Source: Gemmatimonadales bacterium
GTDB taxonomy: Bacteria > Gemmatimonadota > Gemmatimonadetes > Gemmatimonadales > GWC2-71-9
Assembly (NCBI GenBank): GCA_025929805.1
Contig: JAICPP010000143.1
Span: forward strand, 1 to 8,407
Reading direction: 5' to 3'
DNA length: 8,407 nucleotides
Shown here one piece after another: positions 1 to 5,704 of this stretch (the first letter of the stretch is position 1; every line of letters starts with the position of its first letter). A program made the translations under genes and the position numbers. The notes under the pieces were generated by a model that saw only the letters and a program-made list of their open reading frames with translations, searched no databases and was not told the origin of the DNA.

Positions 1-462
1 CACATCGGCGTGATCGTCCGCCAGATGCTGCAGAAGCTTCGGGTCACTGATCCGGGCGACACCACCTTCCTCGAGGCGGAGTCGGTCGACAAGCTCACGT
101 TCTACGATGAGAACGAGCGGGTCACCAAGCGGAAGAGCAAGCCGGCGACGGCGGAGCCGGTGCTGCTGGGCATCACCAAGGCGAGTCTCACTACGCAGTC
201 GTTCATCTCGGCGGCCTCGTTCCAGGAGACCACGCGGGTGCTGACCGATGCTGCTATCCGTGGGGCCAAGGACGATCTCCTGGGGCTCAAGGAGAACATC
301 ATCATCGGGCACCTGATCCCGGCGGGCAGCGGCATCTACCGCTACGCCGAGATCGACATCGAGCCGCCGGCCGGCTACGAGCCGCCGCCGCCGCGAGTCG
401 AGGAGGTGCCGGTAGCGCAGCCCCAGCTCACTGCCGCAGGGTTGCTGGCCGACGAGGAATAA
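1..462 (+). CDS. rpoC: DNA-directed RNA polymerase subunit beta' (RpoC), C-terminal fragment
   Basis: This is the last 153 codons of the largest catalytic subunit of RNA polymerase; the start lies left of the window and the frame is open from base 1. The visible part is the conserved C-terminal region. It contains VIVRQML near its left edge, DPGDTTFLE, the near-invariant LLGITKASL followed by SFISAASFQETTRVLT, then GLKENIIIGHLIPAGSG. This segment helps form the base of the clamp and packs against the omega subunit in known structures. The protein ends in a proline-rich acidic tail (EPPAGYEPPPP, then a stretch ending ADEE) that E. coli RpoC lacks; such tails vary among phyla. The stop is TAA. 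A strong hairpin follows 28 nt later, and the next genes run on the other strand, so rpoC is the last gene of its operon here. Identity is certain from sequence conservation. Confidence 0.98.
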   Translation, partial: HIGVIVRQMLQKLRVTDPGDTTFLEAESVDKLTFYDENERVTKRKSKPATAEPVLLGITKASLTTQSFISAASFQETTRVLTDAAIRGAKDDLLGLKENIIIGHLIPAGSGIYRYAEIDIEPPAGYEPPPPRVEEVPVAQPQLTAAGLLADEE

Positions 463-490
463 GCCTGCCAAACTGAGGCCGGAAAAGACG

Positions 491-518
491 AAGCGCCCGA
501 GATCACTCTCGGGCGCTT
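491..518. terminator. Bidirectional intrinsic terminator between rpoC and the convergent secreted-protein operon
   Basis: There is a perfect 12-bp stem (491-502 paired with 507-518) around a 4-nt TCAC loop, rich in GC at its core. It lies in the 80-nt gap between two converging stop codons. Read on the minus strand the stem is followed by CGTCTTTTCC, a reasonable T-rich tail. On the plus strand the tail is only a short run of T. It therefore looks better suited to stopping the minus-strand operon but is placed to serve rpoC as well. Confidence 0.85.
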
Positions 519-542
519 TGCGTTGGCGACCTCGAAGCTCTC

Positions 543-1064
543 TTACTCCATGTCATCGGTGAGTCGTTCCAGCTCCGCCTGGATCTTCTGCCATTCGGCT
601 TGATTGTTCTCGATCAACGCCAAATTGGCCTTCTGCGCGGCGGTGACAGGCGGTGGGCCGGACTCGGGGCTCAGCTCTCCCTTGTTGATCTCATGAGCGA
701 CCCAGGCATCGGCCATCGCCTCCGCGGTCAGCAGCCATTCCCGGGCAGTCGTGCCTTTACTGGTGAGCACGCGCTTGACCTCAGGATTCTGGTCTATCAT
801 GGCGGCTCTCTCCGCCGTGGTGAGCGGCGCCCCATTCTTGGCCTTGGCAGCGCGTTCCTGGTCGATCATCTCGAAGAGCTTGGGGTCTTTCTTGTTAAGC
901 TCTATCAGGGCGCGTTGCACCTCGACCAGCTTTTGCAGCTTCTCCATCGAGAGCCGATAGTTCATGACCTCCGCGTCTTGTCTAGCGGCTGCCCCGCCCT
1001 GCGCGGCTACGGGCAGGGCCATGAGACTCAGGAGGAGTACGAGGAGAGTCATAAAAGATGGCAT
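543..1064 (-). CDS. Secreted helical protein of unknown function
   Basis: I do not recognise a named family. The 173-residue product begins with a typical Sec signal peptide: hydrophobic residues about 5-20 (FMTLLVLLLSLMALPVAA), with a likely cleavage after the AxA-like PVAA at about residue 21. The rest is hydrophilic, free of cysteine, and rich in Lys, Glu, Ala and Leu. Predicted helical stretches are about 34-77 and 140-172, the latter ending in a heptad-like segment (EWQKIQAELERL). This suggests a helical periplasmic or secreted protein that may form coiled coils. The ATG at 1064 is preceded by AAAGGA at a 5-nt spacing, so the start is well supported. It lies 15 nt downstream of the DUF1579-type gene and is very probably co-transcribed with it; the hairpin at 491-518 ends the operon. 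Confidence 0.82.
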   Translation of the reverse strand: MPSFMTLLVLLLSLMALPVAAQGGAAARQDAEVMNYRLSMEKLQKLVEVQRALIELNKKDPKLFEMIDQERAAKAKNGAPLTTAERAAMIDQNPEVKRVLTSKGTTAREWLLTAEAMADAWVAHEINKGELSPESGPPPVTAAQKANLALIENNQAEWQKIQAELERLTDDME

Positions 1065-1079
1065 AGATGTCCTTTCGGA

Positions 1080-1631
1080 TTACTGCACCTTGGTGCTCTT
1101 GCTCTCCACCATCGGCGCCCATTTCCCGTCGGGGCCCTGCATCTCCATCCGGAAGGTCTGCTGGTTGGGCGAGACTTCCTTGATCGTCACTTTCGTCTTG
1201 AACTTCTTGCCGCCCATGGTGCCTTCATCGGTGTAGGTCCAGGTATCTCCCTTGACGGTGCCTTTGGGGACCGAGGCCATGTTCATAATCGAGTTGTCCA
1301 CGCCGTAGTAGGTGTAGACCTTTTCCTCGGGGTTGTAGCCAATGATGCCGATACCCTTGCTGGGCCCCATTGGGCCGGTCCCCTCATAGCGACAGATTAC
1401 GCTGAACTGTCCTTCGAACCATTCGCAGGTGTCGGTCGACTTCATCTTTCCACCCGGGCCCATGGGGCCTGGCTTCACTTCACCCTCCGTGGACCACTTG
1501 CCGACGTAAAATCCGAGCCGTTTGTGCTCTGGTCCGGGCTTGGGCGCTTCAGGTGCCTGGGCCCACGCGGACCGCGGGCCGGCAGCCGAGATCATGGCAA
1601 TTGCAGCAGACAAGACGAGCGTTCGATTCAT
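1080..1631 (-). CDS. DUF1579-type secreted protein
   Basis: The 183-residue product has a Sec signal peptide (MNRTLVLSAAIAMISAAG, cleavage likely after the AWA at residues 22-24) and a body resembling the DUF1579 family, small beta-rich proteins of unknown function. Family-like features are LGFYVGKWSTEG at residues 39-50, a central TCEWF...ICRYEG segment (about 68-84) whose Cys69 and Cys80 could form a disulfide, and IGIIGYNPEEKVYTYYGVD (about 94-112). Two GPMGP pentapeptides (residues 55-59 and 87-91) sit in loops. A longer frame back to 1694 exists, but the ATG at 1631 is preferred because it begins the signal peptide directly and has GAGAGGGA just upstream. It is followed after 15 nt by the helical secreted-protein gene. 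The fold class is an inference from motif resemblance; the substrate or ligand is unknown. Confidence 0.85.
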   Translation of the reverse strand: MNRTLVLSAAIAMISAAGPRSAWAQAPEAPKPGPEHKRLGFYVGKWSTEGEVKPGPMGPGGKMKSTDTCEWFEGQFSVICRYEGTGPMGPSKGIGIIGYNPEEKVYTYYGVDNSIMNMASVPKGTVKGDTWTYTDEGTMGGKKFKTKVTIKEVSPNQQTFRMEMQGPDGKWAPMVESKSTKVQ

Positions 1632-1671
1632 AAATCCCTCTCTGTGGCGAGGAGTATCCTTGGCGCGGTAG

Positions 1672-1701
1672 AACATGCGCCAGCGAGCCACCACTCGTCA
1701 A
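1672..1701 (-). promoter_or_regulatory. Candidate sigma-70-like promoter for the DUF1579/helical-protein operon
   Basis: On the minus strand TTGACG (1696-1701) is followed after 18 nt by CATGTT (1672-1677), about 40 nt before the ATG at 1631. The -35 match is good and the -10 match is weak. It lies in the 85-nt gap that separates this operon from the inhibitor gene upstream. Confidence 0.3.
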
Positions 1702-1716
1702 TGCAGGTACACGGGT

Positions 1717-2142
1717 TCAGGGGAGAATTCGGAGTCGTACTGTCTGGGTCCGCAATTCGCTTGGCGGATCGGTCGGGAGCACGCCGGTGACTCGATACTC
1801 GCCGACCGGTACCGCTTGACCCCGGTCATCCTGCTGAGACCACCGTTCGGTGAACTCGATCGCTTGGCCGGGTGGCAGCACCCGGACCTGAAGGATCGAG
1901 CTGATGACCGCTCGATCCAGGCGCCGCCAGACCGGCGTGCCATCGGCTCGGGTGATGACGATGTCAAATGCTGTCGGGCGGCCCTGGAGATAGACCGTTG
2001 CCGGCTCCGGGCCTGGGTTGGACAAACGCAAGGTGATTGGTACCGCTTTGCCCCGGCGCGCATGATCAGGTAGCACGAGGTCGAGGCGCAAGGGTACACC
2101 CGCCGCCAGGGTGCTTACTAGGATCAGGGCGATTCCCACCAA
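1717..2142 (-). CDS. BsuPI-type proteinase inhibitor domain protein, exported
   Basis: The product is about 141 residues. Residues about 36-122 follow the pattern of the BsuPI (intracellular proteinase inhibitor) family: ITLRLSNPGPEPATVYL, then a Gly-x-x-x-Ala-Phe-Asp-Ile-Val core, then DGTPVWR, LPPGQAIEFTERW and VPVGEYRVTGVL. Unlike the Bacillus founder protein, this one starts with a short hydrophobic segment (VGIALILVSTLAAG) that looks like a signal peptide, so the domain probably acts outside the cytoplasm. No ATG is available: the frame opens with TTG (2142) followed by GTG (2139), and there is no clear Shine-Dalgarno. The start lies only 3 nt after the serine-protease stop and in the same frame, so translation by re-initiation or readthrough is likely. 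Position directly after a protease supports a role as its inhibitor or folding partner. That role is an inference, since many BsuPI-domain proteins are uncharacterised. Confidence 0.85.
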   Translation of the reverse strand: MVGIALILVSTLAAGVPLRLDLVLPDHARRGKAVPITLRLSNPGPEPATVYLQGRPTAFDIVITRADGTPVWRRLDRAVISSILQVRVLPPGQAIEFTERWSQQDDRGQAVPVGEYRVTGVLPTDPPSELRTQTVRLRILP

Positions 2143-2145
2143 GCG

Positions 2146-3393
2146 CTAGAAGGTGGTCAGGGCTCCGAGCTCGCGCTCGATGTTTGCCATAGGGCTATAC
2201 ACGAAAGTTGTGGACGAACCGTTCGGGTTCACGATGCCGCCCCAGAGAATACCCACTAGAGTGACATTGCTGCTGCCCTTGAAGACTGGCGCGCCGCTAT
2301 CACCGGCGCCGGAACGTGCGGAGACCAGAGTCTGGCAGAGCTGACCCAAATTCGTGCCGCTCACCGCGACATTGACGCACGTGTTCGTGACCTTGCCGGC
2401 GGTCCAGCCAGTGGTGCGGCCAACCTTACCGACCACCTGGCCCACGGAGGCACTACCTTCAGCGGTCACGTTGAAGTTGCCGCTTATGGTGATCGAGCCG
2501 TTATTGGGTCCGGCGGTTTTGGCAATTCTACCCAGAGTCGATGTCGTAGCAGAGGTGTAAGCTGCGCGTGACGCGTCACTGAACCGGCAGCGATAACCAG
2601 GAGGACAGCCGGTCTTACTCTGGGAATAGACCGGGTCGCTCACCTCGGTCGCAACCCTGGCCGGGGCAATGTTCTGGGACGGCTGATAGTAGGGCGTGGA
2701 TTCCACGCCACCTTGATGGTTGGTGCAGTGGGAGTTGGTGATGAAGGATCGCTGACCGTTGCGAACGGCGTTGAAACCTAACGTGCACAGGAACCCAGGA
2801 AAGTTGATCTGGAGTCCACCTACTACTGGACGAACCCTTCCCCGAAGGGTGGCGAGTAGGCGAACCGGCATGGTCTCCTGGAATTCAATGGCTTCGGGCG
2901 GTATACCGAGGCGTTCGACAATCCCGCGGATACGCGCAAACGAACCTTGCTGCACTCCGATCGTCACCCGATTGCTCGCCTCGTTCGCATCCACGAATAC
3001 GGCACCAGGAATGGCCAGTACCCCGGCCGATGCCCGCGAGAACCAATCCTCTAGCTGAGTCCAGTCATAGCGTCCCGGAAGAACCCGCAACTGAGAAGGC
3101 GCCAGGCCCTGACTTCGGAGGAAGGGTGTTAACGCCTGTTCCGCTCGAGCCCGGTGTGCGGCAGACTTGAGGTATACGACCGGTTTACCGGCGGCATCGA
3201 GATAGAAACCGCCGAATCCGGGTACTCCTCGAGCCAGGGCGATAGGATCGTCCGGAGCCCCCTGATTGGCTCCCTGCATCGCAGCACTCGGCGTCTCATT
3301 GGAGGGTGCGGTGGGCTCGTTGCCATCGGAGCAGGCAGCAGCAAGGATCAGGGTCCCGGCCGCTAGTGCCTGAACAGGCGTAGGGGTACGCAT
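2146..3393 (-). CDS. Lipoprotein trypsin/streptogrisin-like (S1) serine protease with pro-region
   Basis: The 415-residue product is a lipoprotein precursor: a hydrophobic signal ends in LAAAC with Cys21 as the lipid anchor. A Thr/Pro/Ser linker follows. Residues about 60-185 look like a pro-region, with two elements resembling streptogrisin/alpha-lytic protease propeptides (GGFYLDAAGKPVVYL, and VFVDANEASNRVTIGVQ). The catalytic domain starts near VVGGLQINF (about 190). His222 lies in ITNSHCT, Asp273 in FSDASRAAYT and Ser366 in GAGDSGAPVF, the full triad in the expected order. Cys203/Cys223 match the disulfide around the catalytic His; Cys263/Cys269 and Cys339/Cys353 are likely further pairs. 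The likely role is an envelope-tethered endopeptidase, matured by removal of the pro-region, which would also free it from the anchor. The start at 3393 has only a weak, distant GAGG, but it gives an intact lipoprotein signal. The stop is TAG, with an inhibitor gene continuing in frame. Confidence 0.92.
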   Translation of the reverse strand: MRTPTPVQALAAGTLILAAACSDGNEPTAPSNETPSAAMQGANQGAPDDPIALARGVPGFGGFYLDAAGKPVVYLKSAAHRARAEQALTPFLRSQGLAPSQLRVLPGRYDWTQLEDWFSRASAGVLAIPGAVFVDANEASNRVTIGVQQGSFARIRGIVERLGIPPEAIEFQETMPVRLLATLRGRVRPVVGGLQINFPGFLCTLGFNAVRNGQRSFITNSHCTNHQGGVESTPYYQPSQNIAPARVATEVSDPVYSQSKTGCPPGYRCRFSDASRAAYTSATTSTLGRIAKTAGPNNGSITISGNFNVTAEGSASVGQVVGKVGRTTGWTAGKVTNTCVNVAVSGTNLGQLCQTLVSARSGAGDSGAPVFKGSSNVTLVGILWGGIVNPNGSSTTFVYSPMANIERELGALTTF

Positions 3394-3425
3394 GGGAGTC
3401 GAACCTCGGAAGTGGCGGGAGATTG

Positions 3426-3446
3426 ATGGGACAGTATCGGTCCCAT
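3426..3446 (-). promoter_or_regulatory. Inverted repeat upstream of the serine-protease gene
   Basis: A perfect 7-bp inverted repeat, ATGGGAC (3426-3432) and GTCCCAT (3440-3446), spans 21 bp about 33 nt upstream of the protease ATG. The minus-strand centre reads CGATACT, which contains a -10-like GATACT. It could be an operator over the promoter or a small hairpin in the leader. There is no T-tract, so it is not a terminator. Confidence 0.35.
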
Positions 3447-3536
3447 GTTACACCGCCTGAGAATCGTGCGCCATACCATCTGACCAGGCGCAGCCGGCAT
3501 GCCGAAGGGGTGCCAAGCGGCATAGGTACAAGAACA

Positions 3537-3565
3537 AGCGGGACGGCAAAATCGGCCGTCCCGCT
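3537..3565 (-). terminator. Intrinsic terminator of the 3611-4354 lipoprotein gene
   Basis: There is a perfect 11-bp stem (3537-3547 with 3555-3565) with a 7-nt loop. Read on the minus strand it is followed by TTGTTCTTGT, a T-rich tail. It begins 45 nt after the stop codon of the lipoprotein gene. It separates that gene from the protease/inhibitor unit, which must therefore have its own promoter between 3394 and 3536. Confidence 0.85.
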
Positions 3566-3610
3566 CGTGTCTTGCTCCCACACTCCTGGCAGTGTGGTTT
3601 CGGGGGGAGT

Positions 3611-4354
3611 TCAGAAGGTGATTTCGGTAGGCACCTCATAGAACCGCAGCTGTGCCAGCTTCAATCCCTCATTGTCGTAGGACCAGAAGTAGGAGAGCGT
3701 GTTATTGCTGAACAGCGGAATCTGATCGACGCTGGTGCACACGTCGTCCTGTGTGCCCAGAACACCATCGGTTCCAGCCGTCCAAGCCGTACAGAAATCG
3801 ACGAACAGAAGATCCTTCGAGACATTGACGAACTTCGCCACACCACCCTTGGTCCGTGCGATCGTGATTGACTCCACCCCACCGATGAAGTCGAGAGCGC
3901 ACCAGGTGCCGGTCGCATCTTCATAGCAAGACTGCATGGTCGCCTTACCGCCCGGTTTACCCAGAGCTCTGGCGTACACCGAATAGGAGGTGGTGCCATT
4001 GCCGTCAGGATCCGGGTTAGGCAGCCGGAATGCCGCCGACCCGTCGGTGCCGTTGGCGTCAAGCACGGCAAAATCACCCTCGGCCAAGTTGATTCGGGTG
4101 TTTACTGCCTGGCCGGTCTTCCCCAGGTCGACGAAAATCCGGTGACCGTCGCCTCCAGTGAAATTGGGTGACTTGTCCTTGGGCACGCCGATGATGTTCA
4201 GCGTGTAGTGCGCACCGCTCGGTGCACCATTCCCGGTTTCCAAAACCGAGAACGAGGGGCCGGCAGACTGGCTCGGCCCCGTGGTCTCATCGTTTTTGCA
4301 GCCGACGAGTGCGGCCATCATGGTGACCGCGGTGAGAAGGGGCAGTCTGGTCAT
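3611..4354 (-). CDS. Lipoprotein of unknown function with Asp/Asn/Gly-rich loops
   Basis: The 247-residue product has a lipoprotein signal (MTRLPLLTAVTMMAALVGC; lipobox LVGC, Cys19), then a linker NDETTGPSQSAGPS. The body looks beta-rich. It begins YTLNIIGVPKDKS and GGDGHRIFVDLG, motifs I associate only loosely with an unnamed conserved family. Three loops look suited to bind metal, probably calcium: DANGTDG (99-105), DPDGNG (115-120) and GTDGVLGTQDDV (194-205). Four body cysteines (143, 152, 188, 206) could make two disulfides. I chose the ATG at 4354 over the in-frame ATG at 4369 because GGCGGAG lies 7 nt upstream of it and it opens the signal peptide directly. The 4369 start would add only MAEPL and has no clear ribosome site. 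It appears monocistronic, with a terminator at 3537-3565. Function is unknown; a surface-exposed structural or binding protein is a guess. Confidence 0.88.
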   Translation of the reverse strand: MTRLPLLTAVTMMAALVGCKNDETTGPSQSAGPSFSVLETGNGAPSGAHYTLNIIGVPKDKSPNFTGGDGHRIFVDLGKTGQAVNTRINLAEGDFAVLDANGTDGSAAFRLPNPDPDGNGTTSYSVYARALGKPGGKATMQSCYEDATGTWCALDFIGGVESITIARTKGGVAKFVNVSKDLLFVDFCTAWTAGTDGVLGTQDDVCTSVDQIPLFSNNTLSYFWSYDNEGLKLAQLRFYEVPTEITF

Positions 4355-4645
4355 CAGAGGCTCCGCCATAAGAGGTAATCACGGAGGACAGCCCACCTTC
4401 CGCCACTGACCGGGTGAATAAACTGTGTCAGGCTTGTATGAACTGAAAAAGGGAAGGCGGTAGGCGGTGAGATGGCAGATTCTGTGCCCTGCACCTGAAG
4501 CTAGAGTGGCCGAGGCCGTACCCTACAACTCACGGGGTTCTATGTCGTTGCGCAAACGACGGCAACCTTGCGCCCGCCCGAACCCAGGGTAGCTGGTGCA
4601 AGGAGCTGTCAATGTACGCAAGAACCTTCACATCCGGCATGGCAG
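4355..4645. other. Intergenic stretch with no gene found
   Basis: This 291-nt gap separates the lipoprotein gene from the end of the ABC exporter operon. No reading frame here has convincing coding character, and no tRNA fold was seen. It must hold the promoter of the lipoprotein gene, but I could not single out a good -35/-10 pair. A small hairpin lies at 4544-4560. The left half (about 4420-4460) is noticeably richer in A and T than the surrounding genes, as expected for a promoter region. Confidence 0.5.
4544..4560 (-). terminator. Weak hairpin downstream of the ABC exporter operon
   Basis: A 6-bp stem (GTCGTT with AACGAC) encloses a 5-nt loop about 85 nt after the permease stop. No T-run follows on the minus strand, so it is at best a weak or factor-assisted terminator. 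Confidence 0.25.
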
Positions 4646-5704
4646 TCAGCGCCAGCGAAACAGCTTCAGGGCCAGAAAAAAGCTTCCAGTCATCCAGAGC
4701 AGTATGATGGTGAGCTCAGGTGCCAGCGTTTGCCAGCCCGCGCCCCGCAATATGTTCGCCCGCAGGGCATCGATCACGGCGGTGAGTGGGAGCACCTGGA
4801 TGAACGGCTGAATCGCGTCGGGAAACCGGGAGGCCGAGAAAAACACGCCGGAGAAGATCCACATCGGCAGCATGACCAGGTTCATCAGGCCCGATGCCCC
4901 TTCCATAGTCTGGGCTCGAGAAGCAATCAACAAACCCAGTGAGGCGAAGGAGAGGGACGACAGCAAGCAGATGATCACCAGCAGCGGCAGCGATCCACGC
5001 AGGGGCACCCCGAACACCAGGATGGCAAACCCGAGCAGGAGCCCTACCTCCATGAACAAGAGGGTAAGGCGCGAGAGGGCGAACGACGCCAAGTACTGAA
5101 TCCGCGACATCGGAGTGGCGATGAGCCTTTTGAGCAGCCGCTTCTTTCGGGCATCCACGATGGCAAACCCCAAGCCCCAGATGCCGCTCCCCATCAGGTT
5201 CATTCCAAGTAGACCCGGCACCAGGAAGTCGATGTAACGGGCGCCTGGTTCTCTGACCAAGCGGTCTTCTACCGCCACTCGGTCCCGTCGGCCACTGGCC
5301 CGCTGGAGCGCGTCATCCACCAGGAGCCGGGCGGTTCGGCTCTCGGGCCGGGTATCGTCGTAACGGTACTCCAGGCTGCGACCTCGTTGAGGGACTACGA
5401 CGAGGGCCACTTCGCCGGTGCGAAGCCCCTCTTTGGCCGCGGTGTCGCTGAGCAGCATGACGTCCAGCGCATCCTCGTGGCGCAGCAGATCAGCCACTCG
5501 CCCGCCCGCGGGCTGCTCCGTCACCACCGCAACAACCGTCCGCTCCGGAGCTCGGTTGCGAAAGGCGATCCCCAGCCCAGCGGTGAGCAGCACCGGGAAA
5601 ATGAACACCCAGAACACCGCCTCCGGCTCCCGGAAGAACTCGCGATAGCGGACTCGCGTGAGCTGGACCAGCGGATGGTCGGTCCAGCCTCGCTTATCAC
5701 TCAT
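4646..5704 (-). CDS. ABC-2 type exporter, permease subunit
   Basis: The 352-residue product is an inner-membrane subunit of an ABC-2 (type V) exporter. A first membrane segment lies at about 29-49 (VFWVFIFPVLLTAGLGIAF), followed by an extracytoplasmic domain of about 105 residues (50-157). A five-segment bundle follows at about 158-183, 207-232, 238-260, 271-291 and 329-349. The VPGLLGMNLMGSGIWG and KKRLLKRLIATPMSR segments are typical of this family; the latter is the cytoplasmic helix that contacts the ATPase. MWIFSGVFFSASRFP followed by LPLTAVIDALRA is a second family hallmark. The ATG at 5704 has AGGAA 8 nt upstream. It overlaps the ATPase stop by 8 nt (ATGAGTGA), so the two are translationally coupled. 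Because each chain has one six-helix domain, the exporter should be a dimer of ATPase and permease. The substrate is not evident; drugs, lipids or polysaccharides are known for relatives. Confidence 0.93.
   Translation of the reverse strand: MSDKRGWTDHPLVQLTRVRYREFFREPEAVFWVFIFPVLLTAGLGIAFRNRAPERTVVAVVTEQPAGGRVADLLRHEDALDVMLLSDTAAKEGLRTGEVALVVVPQRGRSLEYRYDDTRPESRTARLLVDDALQRASGRRDRVAVEDRLVREPGARYIDFLVPGLLGMNLMGSGIWGLGFAIVDARKKRLLKRLIATPMSRIQYLASFALSRLTLLFMEVGLLLGFAILVFGVPLRGSLPLLVIICLLSSLSFASLGLLIASRAQTMEGASGLMNLVMLPMWIFSGVFFSASRFPDAIQPFIQVLPLTAVIDALRANILRGAGWQTLAPELTIILLWMTGSFFLALKLFRWR

Noticed and set aside
372..392. CCG-rich repeat in rpoC that looks like a microsatellite
   Set aside because: It encodes the proline run of the RpoC tail; the run is short and explained by the protein.
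1632..1694. N-terminal extension of the DUF1579-type protein to 1694
   Set aside because: It would place 21 basic residues before a normal signal peptide. The internal ATG at 1631 has a much better ribosome site.
600..1790. Long plus-strand open frame of 396 codons
   Set aside because: It lies opposite two well-supported secreted-protein genes with signal peptides and ribosome sites. Its product is rich in His, Arg, Gly and Leu, as expected for the complement of GC-rich codons.
4540..4640. Possible tRNA or integration-site remnant near the hairpin at 4544-4560
   Set aside because: No acceptor, anticodon or T-arm arrangement could be built, and no matching direct repeat or integrase is present.
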